Position numbers and translations under genes: made by a program
Shown here: positions 31,380-42,700 of the stretch, in pieces
Position numbering within the stretch: the first letter of the stretch is position 1
Layout of the letters: each line of letters opens with the position of its first letter
The notes under the pieces: model-generated
Told to the model about the DNA's origin: nothing
Seen by the model: only the letters and a program-made list of their open reading frames with translations
Database searches by the model: none
Source: Adiantum capillus-veneris
Taxonomy: Eukaryota; Streptophyta; Polypodiopsida; Polypodiales; Pteridaceae
Length of the DNA: 64,000 bases
Direction: 5' to 3'
Assembly (NCBI GenBank): GCA_014529385.2
Contig: CM043961.1
Location: forward strand, 18,022,478-18,086,477

Positions 31380-32097
31380 CTATTTGTTATCCAATTCGTG
31401 TTTCAATTTTTCCAAAATTTTTACGATTAGCCCTATTATCCTGACCTTCTCTAGAGTTTTCTGTAGATCATTCCATAAATATGGTCTGATTTTTAAGAAT
31501 TCTCCTAAAGTAAAAGTGCGTTGAATGGGTGTATACATGATTAAGTGGATGGTGTCTACCTCTAGGGTCTGTTTTGCTCTTTTTATCTGAGTGGTTTTAC
31601 ACACTATGGATTCATCTTCGTTATCTCCCAAGTAAGAGGGTAGTGTTTTCAGAGTTATTGGTTTAGACATTCTTGAAGCTTCAGATCCGCAATCCCCATA
31701 CAAGGATTGTAAATCCATGTCCATATATGGAGGTAGATTGTCTAGCCAAACTTCCTCTATAGAAGCTGACTTCATAGTTAGGCTCCCATCATTAATCTCT
31801 CTAACTTTTTTCCATAAGTGTCCGGGTAGTCTCTTTTACGAATGGAATTCCATCTAAGGAATCTTCAATGTCATGCACTATGAGTTCTGGCTCTTTAGTT
31901 TCAAGGTGAGGCTCTATCACCACTTTGGATTTCTCTTTACTGGTTCCTACCACAAGCTCTTCACGTTTTTCCATACTCTCGAGCTTGGGTTTTTGTTCTT
32001 CCAGCATTTCTTGAGTAATTCTTACCAAATTTTGATAAGCTTCAAGCTTAGAAGCTTCCATAACTGGAGAAGGATAGTTTTTCCATTTGTTTTCCAT
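31380..32097 (-). pseudogene. Gag-PR spacer region (G1)
   Basis: An acidic spacer with KTLPSYLGDNEDESIV and FTLGEFLKIRPYLWNDL is recognisable also in the related element at 38049-38231 (KTLPSYMEEYEVESDV). Conservation between two elements shows that it is coding, but I know no named domain for it. Confidence 0.6.
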
Positions 32098-32660
32098 GTT
32101 TGGCCTACTTTAAGTCCCGCTTGGTAAGCTTGCAAGGCTGCATTGATTGGCTTAAAAATTTTGTCTACCAAAATTGATCCTCTAGATTTCACTGTGGTTT
32201 CCTTGATTTCACTTCCACTTTCTTTCACTTTTTCTTGGAATAGTTTCTTCGCTTTCTCCTTGATTTCAGTCCTTTGTTTCTGTTTTCTCATCTCATACCT
32301 TTTGCTTCTGCTTCTCTTGGTCTTTTGAGAGGAAATTTTAGTAGTCTTTGAATCATCAGAGGAGCTATGTTTCTTTTTCCTAGCCTGGGCTCTGGTGATT
32401 ACCTTAATTGGAACAATAGGTTCACTCTCAGATGAGCTACTATGTATTACTTGGACTACGTTCACTACTGTTTTACCGTTGTTTAAAGGATATTTTGGAC
32501 AATCTTCAGGGAAGTGTCCTCCCTTTTTGCAACATTGCATACAAAAAGCTTCGACTAGCTTAATATTCTTGTCAGGCTCTGGACATTCATTTTTCCAGTG
32601 ATCATCTGCACCACAATTATGACAGCCCAGTTCTTGGCTTAATCATGGGTCTTACCATCG
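32022..32660 (-). pseudogene. Gag C-terminal zinc knuckles (G1)
   Basis: Two knuckles: CHNCGADDHWKNEC (perfect CX2CX4HX4C) near 32600, and CMQCCKKGGHFPEDC just after it, with one extra residue before the His. A Ser/Lys-rich basic tail follows (KTKRSRSKRYEMRKQKQRTE). These bind nucleic acid in Gag proteins. Confidence 0.8.
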
Positions 32661-33281
32661 GAGGTCTAACACATTGATTAGCTACATAGTACATCGATGC
32701 AAGCTTTGGTGTAGTATAAGTCACAGGTTCTTCCATTGGTGGTGGATGTGAATTATACTAGTCTCCTTCTACCAATATTGTAGATGGACTAGGATCAGCA
32801 TAGGGGTGTAACAAGCACTAGTGCTTGTTCATCTATGACTCCCTCTGAATGCATGTACTTTACCGGCGCTGCATTATGTCTAGGATGTGGAGGTTGTTGA
32901 CCCAATACGGGTTGAGGTCTTTTCATACCCATCAATGGTCTTTGATGGATGATAAGGCTATATTAGGCTGATACCTGTACATAGGTTGTCCTTGTGGCTT
33001 CATAGGGACGTATTGAACATTCCCATCATACTTTGATCGGTAATAGAACTCATCGGTCTCATGGTTGGTCCATTTACCCTCGATTGCACACCATTTTTGC
33101 ATCCTAATTGGTTGTCCCTGTTGAGGTATCCCTTGCCCTGGTCCTCTCATAGGTGCTTATTGCATGTTATTCATCATTTCATTCATCCTTTTGAGCATGT
33201 CTTCTATGGCTATAAGCGGTGCTGCAGTAGCCGTTTCTATTTGTGCTGTTTGGTGGATGCTGTTTTCTCACTTTGATTATC
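32661..33281 (-). pseudogene. Gag middle region (G1)
   Basis: Between the capsid-like segment and the zinc knuckles, a Gln/Pro/Met-rich piece (32932-33150, RGPGQGIPQQGQPIRMQKW) is visible with stops on either side. Such spacers are variable in plant Gag. Confidence 0.5.
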
Positions 33282-33997
33282 CTAAGGGACATCTTCTTCA
33301 TTGAAAATATCACAATTGTCTCCTAAGTCAATAGCAACTGATACACACTCTCCTAGGGTCATATGTTTCTTGCTATACAATATAGCATGAAGTTCTTTGT
33401 TTAGCAGTCCCTCTAGAAACAATGATACTAATCTTTCTTCTGTAGGTATTTCTAGTTCTCGGCATCTTGCAATGTATTGTTTCATTCTAGTTGCACAATC
33501 CCTAACAGACTCACCTTGTTTATGTTTGAAGCTATAGATTTGAGCTATCCTATTATGTTTGATCCCCATTTTGGAGCATACAGCTACAAATCCTTGAGCT
33601 AATGTATTTAAGTCCATGATTGACCTTGGTGGAATGTTTTGGAACCATGTTAGTACTTTTCCTTCTAATGTCATTCCAAATCCCTCAAATTGAGTATGGA
33701 AATCAAATATGCGTTCTGCACTTAGCACTTGTTTAAAGCTTGCTAAGTGATCATATGGATCCCAATATCCACTATATTTTTTGACTCATTTTTGAAAATC
33801 ATCCGGTCTAACACGTCTATTTGGTTCAACTCCCGGTCTCCTAGAAGTTGGTCTTGTTCCAAGTCCTTCAAACCAGTCTGTTGGAAATAATGACTCATGT
33901 AGCCTTGGACTAGCTTTAGTGTCACTTGGTTTTCTTCGTGATGAGGTAGTTTCTGGTTTTTTAACATTGCTCTCAAAATATCTCTCTCAGAGTTCAT
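33282..33997 (-). pseudogene. Gag capsid-like domain (G1)
   Basis: FHTQFEGFGMTLEGKVLTWF, FKHKQGESVRDCATRMKQYI and VSLFLEGLLNKELHAILY follow the Retrotrans_gag family pattern. The same domain occurs in G2 at 38992-39711 (FGLTLEEDGAAWFDS, FKQKDGEFVRRSALRLKRYV). An in-frame stop near 33740 separates the upstream part. Confidence 0.8.
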
Positions 33998-34726
33998 CTC
34001 TTGGAATAGTTTCTAGTCGTTGGCCCAATATCCAATCCCTTATGGAGTACCCTTGGTATCTGGTTTGTTCCACCTCCTCATGACTCATCATAACAAAATT
34101 ATTGTTATAACAATCCTTAAATAGGTAGGCTGGTAGATCTGCTGAACCCTTGTCTTTGATTTTGAAGATATAGATGATCTTCACGGGTGTTAACTGTCCT
34201 GATTTGGCATGAGAAGTCCATAGAAGATCTTTGACATTTCTATCCTACCAACAATAGACTCCAATCCTAGGATTATCCATCCTAAGTCTTTTCAAGGGCT
34301 TCAAATCAACTTGATTGTATCCCTTGAATTCTAAAGCTAGTGGTCCTTCTTTTGCTGCCATATCTAGAATTATGGTATTTACTTCTAACTTCATTTGTCT
34401 ATCAAGTCAGGGTTTTCAACTTGTAAATACTGAGTTTCATTTTTATCCATATACATTTTTCCTTGTTTGTTCGCCCTGATTTCCTCTTCAAAGTCTATGT
34501 CATGGTCATCAATGCAAATAGCATACTCTTCATTAGGATCCACGTAAACCTGAGCTCCATGGTGATTAGTCTTATAAAAGGTGAGTATGTGCTTATAACA
34601 CACTGTCGCTCCAGTTCTTGAACGAGTCGAATAGAAAGAAATTTCAGAAGTTGATTCTGAAAAAGTATTTGAGACTTCTTCAAAGATAGTATCCAAATGA
34701 TCGCCTTGATTCACACTCTCTTCCAT
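33987..34726 (-). pseudogene. Accessory ORF before gag (G1)
   Basis: It starts MEESVNQGDHLDTIFEEVSN and includes HHGAQVYVDPNEEYAICIDD and, after a break, LPAYLFKDCYNNNFVMMSHE. A homologous stretch is found in G2 (40011-40577: NVHGDLMYANTRGCQCICIE). No named family recognised; it may be the N-terminal part of Gag or a separate ORF0. Confidence 0.55.
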
Positions 34727-36755
34727 GGATACTCTACTAGCGGTCTCTCCAAATATGCCTTGGTTTGCTAGTATACTATACCAGATCTAAAGTTCATATA
34801 GACTTGTGAAGCAAGCCATGGATAGAGTACTTACCTTCTGATTGACTTGTTGTCAACTTCTTCCACTTGACTTGATTGCAAATTTTATCAAGCTTTCATT
34901 TCCTTGTCTACAACTTGATTTCTGTATCAGTTTTAATCAAGTTAGCTATTCTTTCACAAAGATTGTACAGTTTTTGCTAACTATTATGACTGGTCTATGT
35001 GTATCACGTCAAATTGAGCCCGGTGAGTCAACAATTGAGACTTTCAGATTCTACTTTTGCAAAAAGCCAAAGGACTAATCTGCAACCTGAAAACTGAGTG
35101 AACATGCACTAATTTGGATCCGATTGAATCCAAAATTGCCCGATGGCTTGTATTATCTTGGTCTAACACTGTACAAGCTCAAAAGTCAAAAATTATGTCT
35201 CTGTGTATCAGAAGTAAATAATCGTGATTGTTTACTTTACTCAACTTTTTACACTTTTTGGTTTGTTTTGCCAAGTATTCACTTGTTAAGGTCTCTGGAC
35301 AAGTTTCACTGAGTTTGAATAAAATTTATTCAAGTTATCACTGTTTAGTGTCTACAGACTCAGTTTTCAAGAATCTGGCTTAAATCTCACTTTTGTGATC
35401 CAAATTTCACCAAATTTGATTTGTGTGGTGTACTTGATATGCATGACCTGTGGTATACTCAAATGTGCAAAAATGTCCAATTTTGTAGTAGATGTAAATA
35501 ATCGCGATTATTTACTCCTGATATTTTTATGCAATTTTTTTTCCACAATCTTGACACAAAATGGTTAAGCAACTCAACTTAAGCTCACAAGCCCAGTTTC
35601 ATAAAGTTTGGATGATTCTTGTTCAAATAGTCAACAGTTTTGTGTCCGTAGACCGACTTTACAAATTTGGCCACTTTTTCACTCCAATGATCCAAATCTT
35701 ACCAGATTTGATTTGTGGGATTAATATGACATGCTAAAACTAGTGGTATGCTCGGTTGGTCAAAAAAGTTGAAGAATGGGACAAAAGTAAATAATCGTGA
35801 TTATTTTACTTCTGGTAAATTTTTGCATCTTTTTGGTTGACTGAGCATGTACACTTGTTTAACACATCAATATAAGCCTATGAGTCAAGTCGCACTGAGT
35901 TTGAACAAGATTTTCCCAATTTACACTCAAGTTCTCGACAATTAGTACTACAAATTTCAGTTTTTACCAAGTTTTTGGTCAGTTTGGTGATCCAAATTCT
36001 ATGGGCCTTTACAAAATATGTTTGTACACATGCATAGAGTCTCTAGTATCAACCTTGGTCACTTTTGAGCTGAAAGTAAATAATCACGATTAATTACTTT
36101 TGTCCTAAAATGAGCACTTTCTTCAACTTTTTTAGTGGATAGTCCTTTTATGAGCTATTTTAAGCCTCTAAGTCGAGTCAAAACTTAATTTGGACTAAAA
36201 TTTTAAGAAAAAGTAAATAATCTAAGTTTTTGCAAATTCTTGAAATTTTACCTCAAATGCGTCCTCAAGCTTACAAACTGGTTTATACAACTTTTCAAGC
36301 ATACTCTCCAGTCGGATTCAATGGTGGACAATCTTCTGGTGCTATTTCTAGCCGTAGACCTAAAATTCTGCAACTTCACACAAACAACTCACAATTGGAT
36401 AGAGCAATGTTCTGAGATCCCACTTCGGATTCTACTTACCCTACTCTTAGGTTCTACTGCAATGGGGTTGTGGAAAGTGTCCACAAACACTTGTTTTCTT
36501 GATTTTTTTGAGCCTTGATCTTAAGACTTGTCTCGTTTGTCAATCATTCTCAAAATCCTAATCTAATCCTACAATCCTACAATCCTAAAAGATACTTAGC
36601 AAGTACACTTACTTCCAAGCTACCTCTACACAGCAAAAGACGACAATCTTAAGCTATGCGGTTTTTAAAAATAAAGTTTTGACTCTAGGTGATCCTAGAG
36701 GAAGTTAAAGGACAGCTACACAAGATGCTCATGTTTTTCCCTAGTTTAGGTATCT
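34727..36755 (-). other. Long leader / 5' UTR of G1 with tandem units
   Basis: About 2 kb without coding capacity lies between the PBS and the first ORF. It is built from diverged ~290-bp units. Each carries a palindrome (see 35214-36235) and a segment like GATCCAAATTTCACC followed by AAATTTGATTTGTG. The G2 leader shares the PBS-proximal part (TTTTTCCCTAGTTTAGGT) only. Confidence 0.75.
35214..36235. repeat. Palindromic sites, ~290-bp spacing, cluster 2
   Basis: Sites begin at 35214, 35494 (perfect), 35787, 36076 and a half site at 36214. Spacing is 280, 293, 289 and 138 bp. Each has arms GTAAATAATCG / CGATTATTTAC with zero to three changes, mostly C to T or G to A at the central CGCG. A further half-site-like ATCACGATTATTAAC lies in the LTR near 37113. 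Confidence 0.85.
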
Positions 36756-36777
36756 TCGATCCGTGGCAGTGGTGCCA
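36756..36777 (-). promoter_or_regulatory. Primer binding site of G1 (tRNA-Asp type, decayed)
   Basis: On the minus strand TGGCACCACTGCCACGG followed by ATCGA follows the LTR end CCCACATT. Compared with TGGCGCCGTTGCCGGGG it has four changes, two of them CpG-type. Confidence 0.75.
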
Positions 36778-36779
36778 AA

Positions 36780-37260
36780 TGTGGGATGGGTGTCTAACCT
36801 CACTCCTATCTTATTGCAGACATAGCGAGAACCACAAATATAATTGTCAATTCATTGGATGAAGCTGACTCGACTAGTGCATAGAAGCTACAAGAGGTTG
36901 TCAATCTCTTGGAAAACAACAAACAACTCGCATCTATCTCAAGCTACACTCAAATGATAAAAATCTCCACAAGCTAGTCGCTCATCGGCAAACAAATCAC
37001 AATTGTTACAGCATCAAACGACATCCAAACGTTACGAAACTTCTAGGACATGTTTATAAGACCTAAGCACACATGCTTATGGTCTCAAATCTCACTTTAG
37101 ATCAAGTGCAAAAATCACGATTATTAACAAGAGTGATTTTTTGACCTAGTTGTTTTCGAACCAAAATGCATCTAAATGCTTAGCATGATGCCCCAATACC
37201 GTGCCTATACTTATTTTATGATTTTGAAGCTTAAATTCCTACTTATGATAAAATTAAGCC
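36780..37260 (-). repeat. 5' LTR of G1 (right limit uncertain)
   Basis: On the plus strand it begins TGTGGGATGGGTG next to the PBS. Alignment by eye to 41944-42700 shows shared blocks (GACTCGACTAGTGCAT; CTCAAATCTCACTTT; GATGCCCCAATA) in the same order. The outer end could not be fixed. Confidence 0.65.
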
Positions 37261-37911
37261 TCGGGTTGGCGATGCCAAAAGCTATAGATTACCATGAAAT
37301 GCTTACGTCAATGCGTAGAGCTCTTACCTATAGTTGCAACGCAACAGACATCACTACAATGTGACAACCGGGAAGGGAGTAGGAATTAATATACATGTTA
37401 GCCGTGTGGATGTGGATACATATATGCAACATGTTCACTCGAAAGCAAAAAATAAATCCATTGCCCATGCGCAGGATCCCACCCTAGAAAAGAAGAAGAA
37501 GAAGAAGAAGAGGGCCAAAGTTGTGAAAGACATAGTTGAGTCATTAGTTTCTTTGCCAATATGAAAGAGTCCGCAATATAAGGAGTGCTTAATTTTTGGG
37601 AGCTTCTAATTTAGAGCTTTTAAAAAAAGATTTAGGTCTTTTCAAGTTGTGGGTAGAAGTTGGAAAAATATTATAGCTGTATAGTTTTTTTTTTTACTTT
37701 CCAATTTCATGAGACTTTTCAGTTCCTATATTATTAACCTTCACTTTCCTAATCCATGTTGTTCAAGCTTCCAATTTCCATAGCCTTCTACTTTCCACCA
37801 ATATCTCGTTGCACTTCTCAACATTTTCAGCTGCAGTAATGAATTTTTGTTCTTTTCCAAATTGTCACATCTTGGAACTCTACTGGAAGTGTAATATTTC
37901 CATATTCACCC
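37261..37911. other. Junction between G1 and G2; (GAA)n tract
   Basis: It contains an AAGAAGAAGAAG run at about 37490-37512. A short plus-strand frame (37334-37564), rich in Lys and ending LVSLPI-stop, might be a trapped gene exon, but there is no support beyond composition. The rest is unrecognised. Confidence 0.4.
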
Positions 37912-38850
37912 TTACAATACTCTCCTACCTTGCTCAATAGTACAAGCCTTGTGTTCATTTGAGGTTTTTCTAGTGCCCGGATTCCTTCTTTTATATGCAA
38001 TGTTAGATCTTTTACCCCAAACTTCTATATACATTTTCCAACTATCGCTCACATGTTTGGTCGTATTTGGAGAAGCTCTACTAGTGTAATAGTGCAAGTC
38101 ATGGGTGTAGACAATATGTCTAACAACCCCTTAGAGTCCATCATATTATTTGAAGAAAGTCTTTGTGATGGCACCGCCTTCACATCAGACTCTACTTCAT
38201 ACTCTTCCATGTAAGAAGGTAAGGTTTTCAAAGAGTGAGGTTGACTTTTTGAAGATCGTACAAATCCTCTATCCCTCCAACATGAGCAAATATACAGATT
38301 TTCTTGAGATTATGCCTCAAATTCCTCTATCGATGGAAGAAGGACATTCCCCCCTTTACTAGTCTAATTAACCCTCTAGATCAAACCGTTTACCTCGTTT
38401 GCTTCTCGTATTTGTCTCCAAAGCTTGTCTTAGCCATGATCCTCTTTGTAGTCTTCTGGCATCATAAGATGGAAACCCTTAGATGCCTGATATGTGGTAT
38501 TCATCACTATGCTTGGCTTTTCTAATTCAGCTATGGGATTCTTGATGGTTCCTTCAATTTCATGCCTCGGTGGGATTATCGGTGCTGGAGTTGGTACTTC
38601 TATCTAACTGTTTGGCTTGCTCGTCGATGGCTCTAGCAAATCTTGGGCAGTTTGGATCATTTTCTGACACATCTCCAACCTTTGCTTTTCTAACTCTGTG
38701 TAAGGATACGTCATCCATTTATGTTCTTGGTTTTGGTTAGTTTGACACTGTGCTTCGTAGCCTTTCATAAGTGAGTCTAGAGGTTCATTCACCTTTTTAA
38801 CTAACACAGATCCTCCAAAACTTGCACTCTTTGGTCTCTTTTTCTCATTA
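37912..38850 (-). pseudogene. Gag C-terminal and spacer remnants (G2)
   Basis: Pieces include VKKVNEPLDSLMKGYEAQCQ (38604-38807) and KTLPSYMEEYEVESDV with LVELLQIRPNM (38049-38231), which match G1's spacer KTLPSYLGDNEDESIV and GEFLKIRPYLW. Frameshifts and stops separate them; the element ends shortly after. Confidence 0.6.
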
Positions 38851-38991
38851 GGTTCTCTTAGAAAATGGGCTTATCCTTCTGAGCACTTCTTCGATAATTC
38901 TCTCCTGATTTACCGTTACCTTGCTCTTTTGTGATCACTTTGTAGACTTAGCTCCACTTTGCTGTGATGATGAGTCATCATCTAGGTCCCT

Positions 38992-39711
38992 TTAGGCGCC
39001 TTCCTTGTAGACGACACAATTGTCTACTAGGTATAGAGCCTCCTTGGTCAACTCATTTATATGCAAATCCTTTTGAAGATCCGCATTTCTCAATCCTTGA
39101 ATAAATATCATCATAAGTAGGGATTGAGTTGGTAACTCTTCCACTAGGTAGAATTTGACATAGCGTTTCAACCTTAAGGCCGATCTTCTCACGAATTCTC
39201 CATCTTTTTGCTTGAACTTATGAATCTGCGAGATCGTATTATGGGCTATCCCTCTTTGAGAGAATTCCTCGATAAACTCATCAAATACCTCCTCCATTGA
39301 CACAAAATCCCTACATTCAACCGAGTCAAACCAGGCGGCGCCATCCTCCTCTAGAGTTAACCCAAATCCCATGAATTGCGTGGGATAGTCTAGCACTTCC
39401 TCAGCCTTAATAACACGCACAAATGCTGCCATGTGATCCCTTGGATCCCTATTTCCAAAATATTTCTTGTTAACCAATTTTTGAACTTGAGAAGGTATGA
39501 TCCACCGATGATCCATCATTCTAAACATAGGATCCTCTATTCCTCCTCTATGAGCCCTTTCTGGCCTAGGATATGGTACATGTTCCTCTCCTAGGGGTGC
39601 TCCTAATCCATAGTTCCTGATTGGTCTAACAAGTGTCCGTTCTTTTACTCGGCTTCTTTCTTTTTGTTCCCATTCCCTATGTGATGCTTCAATCCTGATC
39701 GGATTTAGCAT
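38992..39711 (-). pseudogene. Gag capsid-like domain (G2)
   Basis: An open frame of 239 residues with KYFGNRDPRDHMAAFVRVIK, FMGFGLTLEEDGAAWFDSVE and FKQKDGEFVRRSALRLKRYV matches the Retrotrans_gag pattern. It is the longest intact piece of G2. It would form the particle shell in a working element. Confidence 0.85.
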
Positions 39712-40010
39712 TCTCGTTCTTGTTTCATCCTATTATTGCTGAGGGAGTGGTGGTTTTGGTGGTACTTCTAGCCTTGAAATGGCTTGATATCCACTCCCTT
39801 TCGTGTTCAGATCTGGTGTTGCACTCTGCTCAAGCCATGCTTGAAATGATAGTGGTGATGTTTATGAGTTTTCAAGGTCAAGTAATGGTTGTTTATTTGA
39901 TTGTGTTGTGGTGGTGTAATCATATGAAAAGGAATTTGTAGACTTGCTTGGGGTTGCTATGGGCTTTTGCTTCCTACCAAATCTTGTGCCACCAGTTCTG
40001 GCATTATCAC

Positions 40011-40577
40011 TCATTCTACATCGTCTGGGTGAATTGGTTCGTATTCTCGTTCGTACTTATTGACAAAAATAATATAATTTCTTGTTACCAACTTATATGA
40101 AAAAAAGTACTGGAGTTTTTCCATGCTTAACTCGTTCACATGGGGTTCCATGCACCGGTAGTAAGAGGTGACTCTTCCTTCCTTGTGCTTGTAAATCCCA
40201 ATATTTTCATGAATCGTCGCCATTCTCTCCATTCTCTTATCATGAATGTAGCACGCTCAAGAAAGAGTGAGTTTAGGAGGTATTTCTTGAGTCTCCATAA
40301 TTCCTTTTGCTACGTTGTCTCAATATCGATTGTAATTTTCAAGGTCTTTGACAATGAGATAGTGGTTTCCCTCCTCATTACGAAGCCTATCACCATCGTC
40401 AATTGCCATGATTACTGCTAATCCTCTCGCTGGCCGTTCTTCAATACAAATGCATTGACATCCTCGAGTATTAGCATACATCAAGTCCCCATGGACATTG
40501 GTCCCCTTAAGAAAAATTGCAGTGTTGTTGGTCAGCCATCCACTGATATGATCCTTCGAAAGAGGTGTTAGTATCAC
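40011..40577 (-). pseudogene. Accessory ORF before gag (G2)
   Basis: Two frames (40320-40577 and 40011-40232) read as one diverged protein: FLKGTNVHGDLMYANTRGCQ, RNEEGNHYLIVKDLENYN, and YKLVTRNYIIFVNKYERE. They are similar in order and spacing to G1 34391-34726, including the Asn/Asp-rich end. No known domain. Confidence 0.5.
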
Positions 40578-41917
40578 TGGCCTCTTTTATGATTTGTGAT
40601 AAGGGATCTATCCTTGCCTGGTTTACACTCTCTTCTTTTCACATTAAGCTAACTTGATCTCCAACCACTCTCTGTTCTCTTTGGATACACCTTCCGGATC
40701 TCAAATTCATCAAATTCTTCACACAAACAACTATCAACCCTAACCTCTTACCTTAGAAGTTTGCTTGTAGTTGGTCCTTTGGCTTGGAGTACTTTTCAAT
40801 TTCAATTGATTACCAACTTGCGAGGTCCTTGGTTCTGGCTATCTGTACAAAACTTTGACTGCAATTATATGTCAAATCGATAATGCGGACTTACCGATAA
40901 ATTCCTGTTCAGTTTTGAGTGTTCTTAGTCCGAGTTGTCTGTCCATTCCGAGGAGCAGTGTTTTGGCCCAATTTTGTCCCCAAATGGAATTATGATCTCT
41001 TAAGCCTTCAAAAAAGTGTTATAATATCACCTAAACAAGATGTGTAAGTGAAAAAGGTTCAATTTCAGGCATGATAAAACAAAGCTCTTATTATCTACTG
41101 GCCAGAATCTGCATTGTTTTGGACTTTTGATCGCATTTAGATTTTATGCGGCCTATTGCACGTACTTTGAGCCAACAAAACTCACTTTTGAATGCATCTA
41201 TCATAGGGGAGATAATAAGTCCATTCTTGGTTGGACTTTGAATTTTTTCTTGAAAACTAATTTTTGACTTACCCGTCCTGTCGGTTGCTACAGCCTTTTC
41301 GAGATCAATGATGACCATAAATGCTATTTTGATGCCTTGAACTCACCTTATGAGTACCATGGTTAAAAAGTCTCAAATTTTTGCAAATAACTTCATTGAA
41401 GACAATTCAGAGGCCGAGATAGATAAAAAACCTTCCTCGATTCCTAGTTACCCTATTCCTAATAACATCAACAAAAGGTAGTGGAAAGTATCCACCAACA
41501 CTGGTTTTTCTTTGTTTTTCTTTTTGAAAAGAGCACCACTCCTCAAATTCTGACATAGTTCAGAGGCTGAGATAGATGGAAAACCTTCCTCGATTCCTAG
41601 TTACCCTATTTCTAATTACATCAACAAAAGGTAGTGGAAAGTATCCACCAGCACTAGTTTTTCTTTGTTTTCTTTCTAAAAAGAGCGTCACTCCTCAGAT
41701 TTTGACATAGTCCAAGCCATCAACCTCTCAAATCAACCTAATCTAAGCCTAAAGACCCTCGATGAGTACGACTACTCCCAAGACACCTCTACACAGCTGA
41801 AGTAGACACACCTCGATTGTGCAATTTTTAAAAGTTGGTTTTTGTGCTCTAGGCTCATCTAGAGTAAGTTTCGGACAATGCTACTAAGCACTAAGGTTTT
41901 TCCCTAGTTTAGGTTAC
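40578..41917 (-). other. Leader / 5' UTR of G2
   Basis: Non-coding, AT-rich. It contains a tandem duplication (41406-41712) and no copy of the palindrome that marks the G1 leader. The PBS-proximal 50 bp are similar to G1. Confidence 0.65.
41406..41712. repeat. Tandem duplication, 153-bp period
   Basis: Two copies starting TTCAGAGGC(C/T)GAGATAGAT at 41406 and 41559 share CTTCCTCGATTCCTAGTTAC and GGTAGTGGAAAGTATCCACC, with a few substitutions. Confidence 0.85.
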
Positions 41918-41939
41918 CTTGTCCTGGGCAATAACGCCA
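41918..41939 (-). promoter_or_regulatory. Primer binding site of G2 (tRNA-Asp type, decayed)
   Basis: On the minus strand TGGCGTTATTGCCCAGGACA follows the LTR end CCCCACATTTT. It retains the Asp PBS core TGGCG..TTGCC..GGA. Confidence 0.65.
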
Positions 41940-41943
41940 AAAA

Positions 41944-42700
41944 TGTGGGGCTCCTTGAATGCCAAGCCTCGCTATCTCATTGTAGTGACAGTGAGAACCA
42001 TGAACATAAATGTCATACCATGGGACAGAGTTGACTCGACTAGTGCATGGAGACTAGGAGAGGTTATCAATCTCTAGGAAAACACACTCAATCCCTATCT
42101 ACTCAAAGCTACACTCAATTGCATGTCAGGCAACAAATGCAAACTACAACACATCAAGCAAATCTCTTGGATTCACCAAGCAAACGAAGTCCAATAAGTG
42201 CAGTCCGTTGTCGCGAGTACCTCTGCCCAGTTTGTTGCATAATCTGTAGCCACCAAGAGATACTTCTGATTGCCGGGTTGGGCGGAGGGAGTAATTGGAC
42301 CTACAAAATCTATGCCCCATCTCTCAAAGGGTTGCCATGCCATAGAGACCTGCAGAGGATGGTTTGACTACTTGCTTGGTTTAGGGCCACAGCGCTGACA
42401 TACATCACATACTTTTACATAGGCAATTGCATGGCAAAAAATATAGGGCCACCATAAGCCACACTGGAAACTTATAGGATGGGTAGGCAACATCTATAGA
42501 CACATGTCCATGTTCTCAAATCCCCCTTTGACCACTTGTCAATATCGTGCTTATTATCTACAGGGCAATTTTGACCTAACAATTTTTTGGCCCCGAATGC
42601 ACCCTAGAGCTCATCAATGATGCCCCAATATCCCTCCTATTCATAAAATGCATTTTTGTTATGTAAATCTTGAGCTATGAGTAGATTTAAAAAGAGGTTA
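41944..42700 (-). repeat. 5' LTR of G2, interrupted by an integrase fragment
   Basis: It begins (plus strand) TGTGGGGCTCC next to the PBS and shares ordered blocks with the G1 LTR. The shared sequence stops near 42170 and resumes near 42480 (ACACATGTCCATGTTCTCAA). The inserted middle part is integrase sequence from another element. Confidence 0.65.
42185..42480 (-). pseudogene. Integrase fragment of a different Gypsy element
   Basis: Minus strand reads VKVCDVCQRCGPKPSK, a stop, then MAWQPFERWGIDFVGPI and KYLLVATDYATNWAEVLAT. It spans the CxxC of the zinc domain and the first catalytic Asp (WGIDFVGP). This is a better-preserved and different lineage from the G1 integrase. It lies inside the G2 LTR. 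Confidence 0.85.

Larger units (their letters stand above)
26043..37260 (-). mobile_element. Ty3/Gypsy retrotransposon, degraded but complete in order (element G1)
   Basis: Read on the minus strand: LTR (36780-about 37260), tRNA-Asp-type PBS, long leader, accessory ORF, gag, zinc knuckles, protease, RT, RNase H, two zinc-binding modules and integrase with its C-terminal GPF-like module. Stops and frameshifts are present in most domains, and a solo LTR of another family is inserted in the integrase. I could not find a 3' LTR; foreign protease sequence follows the integrase directly. Domain order with integrase last fixes it as Ty3/Gypsy. Confidence 0.85.
37912..42700 (-). mobile_element. Truncated Ty3/Gypsy relative (element G2)
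   Basis: On the minus strand: LTR (about 42700-41944), tRNA-Asp-type PBS, leader, accessory ORF, gag, then the start of the spacer before protease, where the copy stops. PR, RT and integrase are missing. Domain sequences parallel G1 but are clearly diverged, so it is a separate family member. It directly abuts the LTR end of G1. Confidence 0.8.

Noticed and set aside
22743..36235. Palindromes as transposon terminal repeats or target duplications
   Set aside because: They occur in series within leaders at constant spacing without paired ends or inserted DNA between them.
37334..37564. Lys-rich plus-strand frame as a gene exon
   Set aside because: The Lys run comes from a GAA microsatellite; no splice partners or homology could be recognised.
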